A stretch of 64,000 nucleotides of DNA from Oribacterium sp. NK2B42 (GCF_000424445.1 NZ_AUJX01000003.1:62001-126000), one strand, 5' to 3'. Counted from the stretch's first letter, positions 17,395-25,664 are shown. Made by a program: numbers and translations. Notes: a model not told the origin generated them from the letters alone.

Positions 17395-18858
17395 TTATCG
17401 GTTTGGTTTTCTGTCGTTTTTCTGCTCATTGGAGACTTTTGATATGGGGGTATTATCTCTTGAATGTCCGTACTCGACATATTGATCCACATTGGACAGT
17501 TTCTGTTGAAGGGATTTAGCTTCCTTTTCTGAGTTTTTGAACTTATTCTCCAGAGCGGTTTTTTGTTTTTGCATAGCTTCGAAGTCTGCTCGGATTTCAG
17601 CAGTATCGACAGACTTAGGATCCAGTCCCATTTTTCGAAGCATACGCTCAGCTCCGTCATATAGGATGAGCTGGGTTTCGTGCATCCGAAGGTATCTGTC
17701 CGGATCCTTGGATTTCTTATATTTTTCCTGAAATGTTTTATTGTCTCTGTACTGTTCTGCATACAGGAGCAGTTCGGAGACTTTTTTCATTTGATGCTCC
17801 AGCTCGACAAGCTCGGTACGGGCAGACTTTGCCTCGCTTGTCTTTATATCAATCTGTTTCTGAAGCTCAGAAAGATTATCTGCGGCGGCATAGCTGGCAG
17901 CGGCAGTCTTGAGGTTTTTGACGGATGCCCAGTGTTGCAGACCGGGGCTGTTCTTGAATTTATCTCCGGATGTGTCAATGAGTGTTCTGCTTGCACTGGT
18001 TTTGGTGACGATATCTTTCTTTGGTATCTTGATCCGTGATTTTTGTTTAGGAGCTTCTGTGGTGTTTGGCTCTTGTACTGTTTCTTCTTTGTTCTGCCAT
18101 TTCTCCGGGTTTTCAATCCTGTCTTTGATTTCTTCTTTTGTATATCCTGCTCCAAAATTTCGGAAGCTGCCACGCACAGGTCGCTCTTGCCCTGGGGCAG
18201 TGAACTTTATGTATTTTGAGTGAGGATCACCGATTTTTTCACCGGTAACTGTATAGCCTTTTTCTTTGATTAGGCGCAAAAAGTCCTCATAGGATTTGGC
18301 GATTTTAATGCATTCGTCGATATCTTCCCGAAGTCGTTTTTTCCATGAAAGGTTTTCCTGCTCTGCCTTCCACTCTACATATTTTTTTCCTTTTCTGCTG
18401 TTTGGAATGATGACGGATAGATTGTGTTCTTTACATAATTCATCACTAAGCTGGCGAATATGATAGTAGATTTTCTTGCAGGCATTATATTTTTTATGAT
18501 CTATGTTGTCGGCGGCGCAGAAAATAATGTGATTATGTGGATGACCTTTGTCAGTGTGGGTTGCCACCACATAGGAATATTTCCCGCCGAGCAGTTTGTC
18601 TGCAAGTTCGATCCCGATACGATGAGCCTCCTCATGAGAAACTTCGCCTTTTGCAAAAGACTGGATCAGATGATAAGCCTGATTTTTGTCGGATTGCTTT
18701 GTTCGGGAAAGAGCATAGTCAAAGTCATGTTTGGCTGTTTCGGGACTACAGCCAAATGAATCAACGAGCAGTTGCTGCTCGGTCTTATCCGGGTTGCAAA
18801 TATAAGCTACAGCTTTTGTAACGGTACTTTTGATAGCATGGATTCGTGTGTATGCCAT
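17395..18858 (-). CDS. mobA: MobA-type relaxase
   Basis: The 487-residue protein is a MobA/VirD2-like relaxase that nicks oriT to start conjugative transfer. The N-terminal domain has a Tyr in the first residues and the metal-binding motif HTDKGHPHNH (residues 101-110). The C-terminal half is a long charged, coiled-coil-rich tail (KYKKSKDPDRYLRMHETQL). Its start overlaps the 3' end of mobC by 52 bases, a typical relaxosome operon. No type IV secretion genes are present in the window, so the element is mobilizable rather than self-transmissible. A damaged paralogue lies at 41979-42935. Confidence 0.9.
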   Translation of the reverse strand: MAYTRIHAIKSTVTKAVAYICNPDKTEQQLLVDSFGCSPETAKHDFDYALSRTKQSDKNQAYHLIQSFAKGEVSHEEAHRIGIELADKLLGGKYSYVVATHTDKGHPHNHIIFCAADNIDHKKYNACKKIYYHIRQLSDELCKEHNLSVIIPNSRKGKKYVEWKAEQENLSWKKRLREDIDECIKIAKSYEDFLRLIKEKGYTVTGEKIGDPHSKYIKFTAPGQERPVRGSFRNFGAGYTKEEIKDRIENPEKWQNKEETVQEPNTTEAPKQKSRIKIPKKDIVTKTSASRTLIDTSGDKFKNSPGLQHWASVKNLKTAAASYAAADNLSELQKQIDIKTSEAKSARTELVELEHQMKKVSELLLYAEQYRDNKTFQEKYKKSKDPDRYLRMHETQLILYDGAERMLRKMGLDPKSVDTAEIRADFEAMQKQKTALENKFKNSEKEAKSLQQKLSNVDQYVEYGHSRDNTPISKVSNEQKNDRKPNR

Positions 18859-19151
18859 ATCTTATCCATCAGCTCCTTTATCTCATTTAGATCTTCTTCG
18901 TAAGCGTTCCCTGTTTTCATAATCCGCTCTCTGATCATGTTTATGTTTCTGCCGAGGGCGGCTACCTGGTAGCTGTATTCCTTCAGCCCGTTATAGTCGA
19001 TGTCATAGACATAACCATATAGGATCAGGTGACGGATATACTCGGATTTGTTCCTCATGTGAGAGGTTTTGACCTTTTCATCAAGCACATATTGCTCATT
19101 GTCGCTGAGGAATACTTTTAGCTCATTGGTGCGGTCTCGCTTGCCACTCAT
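18807..19151 (-). CDS. mobC: MobC-like relaxosome accessory protein
   Basis: Starting at ATG 19151 (MSGKRD) the product has 114 residues. It has a ribbon-helix-helix-like N-terminus (LKVFLSDNEQYVLDEKVK, then NKSEYIRHLIL) and the C-terminal AALGRNINMIRERI segment common in MobC proteins. It would bind oriT next to the relaxase. The candidate oriT is directly upstream (19240-19440). Confidence 0.85.
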   Translation of the reverse strand: MSGKRDRTNELKVFLSDNEQYVLDEKVKTSHMRNKSEYIRHLILYGYVYDIDYNGLKEYSYQVAALGRNINMIRERIMKTGNAYEEDLNEIKELMDKIWHTHESMLSKVPLQKL

Positions 19152-19239
19152 ATATACCACTTCCTTTCAATATTGCCGTTTCCGGCGTGTGTGTTTTTGA
19201 AACAAAACTGTTCATATTGCTGTAGGAGAATTTGAAGCG

Positions 19240-19440
19240 GTTTTGCATTAACGGGGGTCAGGGGGCGTAGCCCCTTGCAAGCTCCATTTGCTGCTATTTT
19301 GCCGATTGGGAAAATGGTCAGTAAATGTGGATGTGTGGGCACACATCCAATGCTTGGTATTCTTCTTGCAAATCGTTTGCGATTTGCGGGTTCAGACTGC
19401 CCATAGGCAGGCGGCTTTGAACCCATAACGCCGTATCCGG
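19240..19440. other. Candidate oriT region
   Basis: The noncoding DNA upstream of mobC is rich in inverted repeats. The clearest are GGATGTGT/ACACATCC (19329-19336 and 19341-19348), GGGTTCA/TGAACCC (19388-19394 and 19418-19424) enclosing CTGCC/GGCAG (19397-19401 and 19406-19410), a GGGGGCGTAGCCCC hairpin near 19260, and GCCGTATCCGGC near 19430. Position next to mobC/mobA fits an origin of transfer. The nick site was not identified. Confidence 0.55.
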
Positions 19441-19699
19441 CGATTGTTCTTATGCTTTTGTACTGTGGGGAAACCAATGAAAAAATAAAAAACTGCCACA
19501 GTACCAGCGTATGGGTAACACCAGTAATCGTAGCAGTATAGATGTCTTTTGAAATTGAGGCTATGTTAACAGAATTCAGTGATACGGTCAATGTATAACT
19601 GAGTATTTATAGAGAAATTTTCGAAACCATGATATTTTTATTTTCAATATGATATAATTTGAAGTCAAGCAAATTAACAAAAATCGAGGTAGTATACAT
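19441..19699. other. Noncoding gap before yhcG
   Basis: The stretch between the repeat-rich oriT candidate and yhcG is AT-rich near 19600-19680. It should hold the yhcG promoter, but I could not assign one with confidence. An open minus-strand frame covers part of it but looks spurious. Confidence 0.4.
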
Positions 19700-20785
19700 A
19701 TGAGTGATATGATCCATAGAGATTCGGAATATAACGAGTGGATTAAGAGCATCAGCATCCAGTTTAAGAAAAGTCAGATTAAAGCAGCCGCTAAAGTTAA
19801 TGCTGAAATGCTGAGATTTTATTGGCTCCTTGGTAGGGATATCAATGAAAAGGAATTGAGCAATGCCTATGGATCAGGGTTTTATCAAAAACTCAGTACT
19901 GACCTTCAACGTGAAATTCCGGATGTGAAGTCATTTTCCGTGACCAACCTTCACTACATGAAGTGGTTTTTCGATTTATATCCCCATGCCGGAAATTTAC
20001 CTCAAGTTGGGGTAGATTCTTTCGAACTTCAAAATTTACCCCAAGTTGGGGTAGATTTCGAACGGATGGTTTTCAATATTCCTTGGGGACACAATAAACT
20101 TATAATTGACAAGTGTAAAGGAAAAACAGAAAAAGCACTATTCTTTGTGAGAGAGACTTTAAAGAATAATTGGTCCCGAGCAGTTTTGATGAATTTTCTT
20201 GGAACTGATCTTTATGATAGGCAGGGAAAGGCAATCACCAATTTTGATAAAGTCCTGCCCTCAGTACAGAGCGATTTAGCTCAGGAAATGACAAAGGATC
20301 CTTACAATTTTGATTTCCTTACTATCAGAAAGAATTACGATGAAAAGGAGTTGAAAGATGCTCTGATGCAGAATGTCCAGTCTCTTTTGATGGAACTGGG
20401 CAGAGGCTTTGCTTTTGTTGGAAGAGAGTATAGGCTTGTAGTTGGAAAAACAGAGCAGTTCATCGACATGCTTTTTTATAATATCCCAAACCATTGTTAT
20501 GTTGTAGTTGAGGTAAAGGTTAGGGATTTTGAACCGGGTGATATGGGGCAGCTTGGCACATATATTGGAGCGGTTGATGGTATTTTGAAAGGTGAAGGAG
20601 ATAACCAAACAGTAGGATTGCTTATATGCCGAACCAAAGATAATGTACTGGCTCAGTATGCGGTAAATATGATTAATGCTCCGATTGGAATATCCGAATA
20701 TGAACTTAGCCATGTTATGCCGGAAGAGTTTAAAGGGTCAATGCCTACGATCGAAGAGATCGAAAATGAATTGAAAAATCGTTGA
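19700..20785 (+). CDS. yhcG: YhcG/DUF1016-family PDDEXK nuclease
   Basis: The 361-residue protein starts at ATG 19700 behind CGAGGTAG. It has the DUF1016 N-terminal helical domain (LRFYWLLGRDI, LSTDLQREIPDVKSFS) and a C-terminal PDDEXK-like domain (GRGFAFVGREYRL, FIDMLFYN, VVVEVKVRDFEPGDMGQLG). A duplicated LPQVGVD segment lies between the domains. Members of this family occur in restriction and defence islands and are thought to be nucleases. In the mobilizable element it is cargo, adjacent to an antitoxin-like gene in the opposite orientation. Confidence 0.85.
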   Translation: MSDMIHRDSEYNEWIKSISIQFKKSQIKAAAKVNAEMLRFYWLLGRDINEKELSNAYGSGFYQKLSTDLQREIPDVKSFSVTNLHYMKWFFDLYPHAGNLPQVGVDSFELQNLPQVGVDFERMVFNIPWGHNKLIIDKCKGKTEKALFFVRETLKNNWSRAVLMNFLGTDLYDRQGKAITNFDKVLPSVQSDLAQEMTKDPYNFDFLTIRKNYDEKELKDALMQNVQSLLMELGRGFAFVGREYRLVVGKTEQFIDMLFYNIPNHCYVVVEVKVRDFEPGDMGQLGTYIGAVDGILKGEGDNQTVGLLICRTKDNVLAQYAVNMINAPIGISEYELSHVMPEEFKGSMPTIEEIENELKNR

Positions 20786-20826
20786 TTAAAGAGTTCTTAA
20801 CAAATCTTAGATAAGGTACATTTGAG

Positions 20827-20865
20827 CCTTACGCTGTTTCGCCATGAATCTGCGTAAGGTTTTTC
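20827..20865. terminator. Terminator between yhcG and the AbiEi-like gene
   Basis: CCTTACGC (20827-20834) pairs with GCGTAAGG (20852-20859), followed by TTTTTC on the plus strand. It serves yhcG and may also act on the convergent gene. Confidence 0.75.
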
Positions 20866-20870
20866 TTTGT

Positions 20871-21485
20871 TCAGATGAGAATATCCATATAGTCCCTGAC
20901 ACGGTTCTCAATATTAAAGATTTTAGCATATTTTATAAGAGCAGTTTTATCTGTAGTGCTGTCTGCGAAATATTCGCGAAGAGCATGAAGATAGAGCTGT
21001 TTTTCTATTTTATCTTTTCTCCTTATCAGGTCTATGATGCATCTTTCCCTGTCGTATAGTTTTACGGTATTACCGCTTGGCGTCTGTGTCTCGGTTATTC
21101 CGATCTCCCATTTGTCGGGTTTAATATAATGTATGCGTATATCCTTATGATCCTTTTTTATCCTTGAAGCATTAAAACCCTGTGGAACAGTAATCTCATA
21201 TGAATGTGGAATCCGATCAGACATATCCCAAAGGTAAAGAGCTGTTCCGTAGGAATAAACCAATTTGGGATTGTTTGCCTGTATGACCTGGAGTTCATCG
21301 GGGAATTCATCTGCATAATAATATATTCCACGGCTTTCTTTAACAAGAATCCCCTCATCTATGAAGGTGGGTATCAGCACACGGCTGATACCTTCTTTTT
21401 CTATCTGTGAGGTGGTTATCATGCCACCGTTCTGCTTTGCCAGTTTTTTTATTCTTTCAATTCTTTGCTCTCGGATTTTAGACAT
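20871..21485 (-). CDS. AbiEi-type antitoxin / transcriptional regulator without adjacent toxin
   Basis: The 204-residue protein has an N-terminal winged helix (NGGMITTSQIEKEGISRVLI, then GIYYY) and the AbiEi-type C-terminal domain (NPKLVYSYGTALYLWDMSD, ITVPQG, KLYDRERCIIDLIR). In type IV toxin-antitoxin systems it represses the operon and protects against an AbiEii nucleotidyltransferase encoded downstream. Downstream on this strand lies only the end of yhcG, so the usual toxin is missing. It may act alone as a regulator or be functionally linked to YhcG. Confidence 0.8.
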   Translation of the reverse strand: MSKIREQRIERIKKLAKQNGGMITTSQIEKEGISRVLIPTFIDEGILVKESRGIYYYADEFPDELQVIQANNPKLVYSYGTALYLWDMSDRIPHSYEITVPQGFNASRIKKDHKDIRIHYIKPDKWEIGITETQTPSGNTVKLYDRERCIIDLIRRKDKIEKQLYLHALREYFADSTTDKTALIKYAKIFNIENRVRDYMDILI

Positions 21486-21667
21486 CTATAAGCACCTCGT
21501 CGAAACGTATATACTTTGATTATATAAATATAAAGTGGATATGTAAAGCTGATTAAAAATATTGATTATTTTAAAAATTTTAATATTTTTACCCACATTT
21601 CGACGAAAAAAGAACTTCTCTGTTAATGGAGGGCGGAATCAGGAGCCAGTCGTAGAAAGGAAAGACT
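21486..21667. other. Divergent promoter region
   Basis: AT-rich DNA between the divergent AbiEi-like gene and the sigma-factor gene. It presumably holds promoters for both and no ORF is seen. Confidence 0.4.
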
Positions 21668-22105
21668 ATGAGTGGCTATGAATTCGATCCAGGTGATAAA
21701 AAAGGGAGTTTAAGGGACAGATTCGACTTTTATTGCAAGGAGGTTATCTATCATGCGGCGCATAACTTAGTGTATAAGCAGACACAATACCTTATCCACC
21801 AGTTCACTAATGATGAGACGGATTTGGAAGAAATGCTGCATGAGGATGACCATGTAAATATATTTGGGATAAAACTGTCCGTCAGGGGGAAGGAGGTCTT
21901 TGTTCGTGATGAAGAACTGGCAAAGATGCTGATGAAGCTTCAAGCGAGGAAGAGAGAAATACTTCTCATGAATTATATGCTGGATATGACCCTTGAAGAG
22001 ATTGCGGAGGAGTTGGGACTTAAGTATGAGACAGTAAAATCAACGAAGTCCAAAGCAATCAGAGAAATTAGGAAAGGAGCGGTCAGAAAAAATGAAAAAG
22101 CGTAA
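21668..22105 (+). CDS. Sigma-70-like regulator of the integrative element
   Basis: The 145-residue protein starts at ATG 21668 after GAAAGGAAAG. It has a C-terminal sigma region 4-like helix-turn-helix (REILLMNYMLDMTLEEIAEELGLKYETVKSTKSKAIREIRKG) described here by its ends: REILLMNYM and KAIREIRKG. Similar proteins sit upstream of Xis/Int genes in Tn916-like elements (Orf7 type). It probably controls excision or transfer genes. It overlaps the next gene by 14 bases. Confidence 0.8.
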   Translation: MSGYEFDPGDKKGSLRDRFDFYCKEVIYHAAHNLVYKQTQYLIHQFTNDETDLEEMLHEDDHVNIFGIKLSVRGKEVFVRDEELAKMLMKLQARKREILLMNYMLDMTLEEIAEELGLKYETVKSTKSKAIREIRKGAVRKNEKA

Positions 22106-22334
22106 ATATACTCCGCCGGAAGCAGACCTGATCAGGGAAGCCATAGCCGGTGACATTGATGCGTTATTTCACATGAGAGAGCATTATGAAAAACTTATGC
22201 GGTACAAACTGAATAAGGAAATCATGGTTATGGTCGAGAAATACGAACTTGATCCCGAATGGTTTGGTTTCGACGATCTTTTAGGAGATATGGGCATTAT
22301 ATTTGATAATGCTGTAATGAGTTTTAGGGAATAA
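22092..22334 (+). CDS. Tn916 Orf8-like helix-turn-helix protein
   Basis: This 80-residue protein is translationally coupled to the sigma-like gene. It has an N-terminal helix-turn-helix region (PPEADLIREAIAGDIDALFHM) and resembles the small partner protein usually encoded with the sigma-like regulator in Tn916-type elements. Confidence 0.75.
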   Translation: MKKRKYTPPEADLIREAIAGDIDALFHMREHYEKLMRYKLNKEIMVMVEKYELDPEWFGFDDLLGDMGIIFDNAVMSFRE

Positions 22335-22399
22335 TCATTTTTTATAACGATAACTCCTGATTCCTGTCGCCTTCATTTTAATTTGTCATTCTCATAAGG

Positions 22400-22770
22400 T
22401 ACATAAGCTAAAAAGCGGTGTAGCAGCTGCAGGTGTCACTTATGTATCTTTCGGACTGACAAGTCCGGCATAGGAATTGCCACCATAGGGGTGGTGTTGA
22501 TCTTTGAAAAATGAATATGGTTATACTTTGCAGAACAACCGGAGCGTTGAGCCAAACAGTAAGTACGCCATGATGCAGTCCGAAATATAAGGAAGAAAAA
22601 CGGATTTCTTATAGGACAGCGGAGCGTCGTCTATGTTGCTGAAAATGGGATTGGGGATCCTATGGCGATGATGCGTTCCTTAGTTAAAGTTACTTCCCCG
22701 AAGAGTGGGGGCTGTCGAAGCTGGTGGAATTCCAATGTGATCTGTACCCAGGATCACTGCAAAGTATTTT
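22400..22770 (+). ncRNA. Hairpin-rich noncoding region, candidate structured RNA
   Basis: No ORF spans this 560-bp gap (22335-22894). Several short perfect hairpins are visible in plus orientation: CGGACT/AGTCCG (22452-22457, 22462-22467), CCACC/GGTGG (22480-22484, 22490-22494), CCCC/GGGG (22696-22699, 22707-22710) and GTGATC/GATCAC (22737-22742, 22752-22757). The local GC is higher than in neighbouring spacers. The stretch sits between the sigma/HTH pair and the Xis-like genes, where element regulation takes place. I cannot assign it to a known RNA family. Confidence 0.45.
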
Positions 22771-22789
22771 TTTAAGAAAAGGTTTGTCG

Positions 22790-22853
22790 GTCAATAAAAG
22801 CGCATTTGCGAAAGAGAATTTGAGTTTTAGGGGATAAGTGCGCCTTTATTGGC
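22790..22853. repeat. 15-bp inverted repeat upstream of the first Xis-like gene
   Basis: GTCAATAAAAGCGCA (22790-22804) is matched by TGCGCCTTTATTGGC (22839-22853) with two mismatches, separated by 34 bp. It lies 41 bp before the Xis-like start and could be an operator or an RNA hairpin. Confidence 0.55.
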
Positions 22854-22894
22854 TGATTAGCCATGAAATAATATAGCGAGAGGAGCATAAGCCT

Positions 22895-23167
22895 ATGGCA
22901 AAACGAAAAGACGTCGAGGAGCTTGTTAAATGCGAGTTCCATGACACGGTATTCTATGTGTCAAATGAGGTTCTTGCTGAGGTCCTTCTGAAAATGCCGT
23001 TTAAGGGGAGAAACTATTATCGGTATCCGGAAGCGGCAGAACTGTATGGAATCAGCGAGGGTAAGATGAAATTACTATCCAAGGAAGCTGATGCAACGAG
23101 AAAACCGGACGGGGTGGCACTTGTTAATATCCATGTAATGGATCAGTTTATCGAGGACTGTCATTAG
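22895..23167 (+). CDS. Xis-like small DNA-binding protein (first)
   Basis: The 90-residue protein follows GAGAGGAG. It contains the winged-helix motif of Tn916-type excisionases (YRYPEAAELYGISEGKMKLL) and ends ...NIHVMDQFIEDCH. It resembles the protein at 23297 throughout and the two halves of the protein at 25665. Excisionases bend att DNA and direct Int towards excision. Confidence 0.8.
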   Translation: MAKRKDVEELVKCEFHDTVFYVSNEVLAEVLLKMPFKGRNYYRYPEAAELYGISEGKMKLLSKEADATRKPDGVALVNIHVMDQFIEDCH

Positions 23168-23247
23168 ATCATACGGCTGTTAGGAAAGATTTATATTGAT
23201 TCGGACAAGTAGGGACAATATAATGAGCTTGACCGTAGCAAACAATG

Positions 23248-23269
23248 ATTTTGCAAAATCTCTTTCCTA
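23248..23269. repeat. Direct repeat copy 1, upstream of the second Xis-like gene
   Basis: ATTTTGCAAAAT followed by CTCTTTCCTA lies 27 bp before the second Xis-like start. The same two blocks recur at 23819-23841, just before int, separated there by one extra G. The first block is itself a palindrome. Confidence 0.65.
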
Positions 23270-23296
23270 ATCGGCCTATGAACGGAGGATGAGAAA

Positions 23297-23566
23297 ATGG
23301 CAGGTAATGGAATTGATGAACTGGTCAGATGCGAGTTCAATAATGAGGTGTTTTATATCTCAAATGAGGTCTTATCAGAGGTACTTTTAAGGATGCATTT
23401 CCGCGGAAGACATTTGTTCAGGTATAAAGAGGCTGCCGCTTTGTACGGTATCAGCGAAGGCAAAATGAAGATTCTGGCAAAAAAAGCTGATGCAGTAAGA
23501 AAGACGGATGGTGTTGCGCTTGTTGATATTCGTGTCATGGATCAGTATATCGACGATATGGTATAA
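23297..23566 (+). CDS. xis: Xis-like small DNA-binding protein (second)
   Basis: The 89-residue protein starts at ATG 23297 after CGGAGGATG. It is a paralogue of the product at 22895 (FRYKEAAALYGISEGKMKIL versus YRYPEAAELYGISEGKMKLL). One of the pair is probably the excisionase for the integrase at 23865 and the other a regulator; which is which cannot be decided from sequence. Confidence 0.8.
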   Translation: MAGNGIDELVRCEFNNEVFYISNEVLSEVLLRMHFRGRHLFRYKEAAALYGISEGKMKILAKKADAVRKTDGVALVDIRVMDQYIDDMV

Positions 23567-23648
23567 GAGATTTTGCGTGGCAGAAAGTCCTTGACATTGT
23601 GACGGACAGAAATTATAATGGTACATAGCTGAAAGGAGGTGCGCTGAT

Positions 23649-23819
23649 TTGGCAAAGATGGGCAGGCCGAAAATCGAAAAGCCGAAGGCTAACAAGATTT
23701 CGATCCGTTTCACGGACGAAGAGTACGAACAGCTGAAGAAGCGTGCAGACCAAAGCGGACAGACCATAACAGAGATCATACGTCAGGGTGTAAGGATAGC
23801 TATTGGCGCCAAGGCGTAA
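23649..23819 (+). CDS. Small ribbon-helix-helix protein, 56 aa
   Basis: TTG 23649 follows AAAGGAGGTG (23632-23641) by 7 nt; ATG 23658 is an alternative. The product contains KISIRFTDEEYEQLKKRA and GQTITEIIRQGVRIAIG, a MobC/CopG-like ribbon-helix-helix fold. Located between xis and int, it probably regulates them or assists the relaxosome. Confidence 0.75.
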   Translation: MAKMGRPKIEKPKANKISIRFTDEEYEQLKKRADQSGQTITEIIRQGVRIAIGAKA

Positions 23820-23841
23820 TTTTGCAAAATGCTCTTTCCTA
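23819..23841. repeat. Direct repeat copy 2, upstream of int
   Basis: ATTTTGCAAAAT, one G, then CTCTTTCCTA. It lies 23 bp before the int start and begins on the last base of the small RHH gene. See the copy at 23248. Confidence 0.65.
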
Positions 23842-23864
23842 TCTCGATCAGAAAGGAAAGAAGA

Positions 23865-25094
23865 ATGGCAAAAGCAAGAAAAGACTCAAAAGGGAGGGTA
23901 TTGCATAAGGGAGAGAGTTACGAGAAGGACAGGAATCTCTACCGCTATACATATACCGATCAGTTTGGGAATCGGAAGAGTATTTATTCCAAGGATTTGC
24001 ATGAACTGAGAGATAGGGAAAAGCGGATAGAGAAGGATAAGCTGGACGGACTTGATATATATGCCCAGGGTCATGCTGATGTAAACTTTGTCTTTGATCG
24101 TTATATCTCGACTAAGACCGGACTTCGTGGAACCACGATGTCGAATTATGTATATACCTACGACCGCTATGTAAGAAATGGCTTCGGCAAGAAGAAAGTG
24201 GGGGATGTTAAGTTCTCCGATGTATTGCTCTTTTACAACGCTTTGATAGGAAGAGGATTAAGCGTAAACACGGTGGATTCGGTCCATTCGGTGCTTCATC
24301 CGACATTTCAGCTCGCAGTCCGTGACGATATCATCCGACATAATCCAACGGACGGAGTAATGGCAGAGCTTAAGAAGAAGCTTGGTAAGACAGAGATGCG
24401 ACATGCATTGACGTTTGAGGAAGAGCAGGCCTTTCTTGAGTTTATTGAGCAGCCGGAGTATGTAAGGTGGAAGCCCCTGTTCGTAGTAATGTTTGGTACA
24501 GGGTGCAGAGTTGGAGAAATCATTGGTCTCAGATGGAAGGACGTTGATTTTGATAAGAATGAGATCAGCGTAAACCACAGTATTTCATACTATCCGAGAT
24601 CTGATAACTCGTTCAAGTGTGAGTTTGAGGTTTCTGAACCGAAGACTGAGGCAGGTATAAGAACGATACCTATGCTGGGCAAGGTGCAGGATGCACTGAA
24701 ACTTGAAAAAGAGAATCAGAAAAAGTACGGCTATAAAAATGTAGTCGAGCTTGGAGGCATGAGTGGTTTTATCTTCTGTAACCGCTTTGGAAATCTGCAC
24801 AACCCTGCAGGAATCAACAAAGCCATTAAGAGAATTGTTGATGATCATAATTGCAGGGAGGAAGTTAAAGCGGCAAAAGAGCATAGAGATCCGTTGATGA
24901 TTCCACGCTTCAGCTGCCACATTACAAGGCACACGTTTTGTTCGAGGCTTTGCGAGAATGAAACAAATGTAAAAGTAATACAGTCCGTTATGGGGCATAA
25001 GGACATCCAGACAACCCTGGATATCTATGCCGAAGTATCGGAAAAGAAGAAGCAGGATGAATTTAAGAAGTTAAACGATAACGATGTGATTTAG
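23865..25094 (+). CDS. int: Tn916/Tn1549-type tyrosine integrase
   Basis: ATG 23865 follows GAAAGGAAAG; the longer in-frame start at 23829 has no ribosome site. The 409-residue protein has an N-terminal arm-binding domain (NLYRYTYTDQFGNRKSIYS), a core-binding domain and a complete catalytic domain: GTGCRVGEIIGLRW (Arg), SEPKTEAGIRTIP (Lys), HITRHTFCSRL (His-x-x-Arg), MGHKDIQTTLDIY (His and Tyr). It is very probably active and catalyses integration and excision of the element carrying mobA and mobC. The right attachment site should lie just downstream. Confidence 0.9.
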   Translation: MAKARKDSKGRVLHKGESYEKDRNLYRYTYTDQFGNRKSIYSKDLHELRDREKRIEKDKLDGLDIYAQGHADVNFVFDRYISTKTGLRGTTMSNYVYTYDRYVRNGFGKKKVGDVKFSDVLLFYNALIGRGLSVNTVDSVHSVLHPTFQLAVRDDIIRHNPTDGVMAELKKKLGKTEMRHALTFEEEQAFLEFIEQPEYVRWKPLFVVMFGTGCRVGEIIGLRWKDVDFDKNEISVNHSISYYPRSDNSFKCEFEVSEPKTEAGIRTIPMLGKVQDALKLEKENQKKYGYKNVVELGGMSGFIFCNRFGNLHNPAGINKAIKRIVDDHNCREEVKAAKEHRDPLMIPRFSCHITRHTFCSRLCENETNVKVIQSVMGHKDIQTTLDIYAEVSEKKKQDEFKKLNDNDVI

Positions 25095-25566
25095 GAAGAG
25101 TCCTTGATGGATGATTCCGGTACAGAGGTATCGTAAACCATAAAGCTCTTAAAAATCTTCCGATTAACACATCAGTAACACAAATTTACATACGGATCAT
25201 TGTAAATCAGTGCGAATCGGAAAAAATGAGGGATTACAAATACCGATTATTGCAGGTTATTGCGAATTATGAGGTAGCGTCAAATATTCCCCACGCTGAA
25301 GAGTAATAACTGATACATGGATTCATTGAACATCAAAGAAAACCATAGCGATACAATATAATCCAATCAGTACACGGGAGTACAACGAACCTGTTGGACA
25401 TCCATGGACTTCTATGAGCGTGTATGGATTTTTACCTTAAAATTTCAGTGTCCTCTATGGATTGTAAAAGTGTTGTCATGAATGGTAGATTTACGACCAT
25501 TTATGAATGTTTCATGGAATCAACCGGTTCACGCAATATCTTGACAATTTAAATTGGTTAATATTT
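25095..25566. other. Noncoding region downstream of int, likely right end of the element
   Basis: No ORF is seen. TATGGATT-like words recur (near 25313, 25432 and 25459), and several short AAATC/GATT repeats occur at 25170-25270. This is where arm-type Int sites and the attachment site would be expected. I could not match an att core with the left end. Confidence 0.4.
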
Positions 25567-25607
25567 AGCCAGGTATTTTCTAGCAATAGAGAATACCTGG
25601 CTTTTTT
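25567..25607 (+). terminator. Strong Rho-independent terminator
   Basis: AGCCAGGTATTTTCT (25567-25581) pairs with AGAGAATACCTGGCT (25588-25602), a 15-bp stem with one G-T pair, followed by T6. It separates the mobilizable element from the parAB block. Confidence 0.85.
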
Positions 25608-25664
25608 AATTTCCAAGGCTTCTTAGTAACGATGCGTCTCTTTATGGATTACAGGAGGAAGCAA

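Noticed and set aside
19148-19591. 147-residue minus-strand open frame over the oriT candidate
   Set aside because: It overlaps the repeat-rich region, has no ribosome site or domain pattern, and is most likely an accident of the GC-rich repeats.
17395-25094. Self-transmissible conjugative element
   Set aside because: No coupling protein or type IV secretion genes are seen between mobA and int; the element is at most mobilizable.
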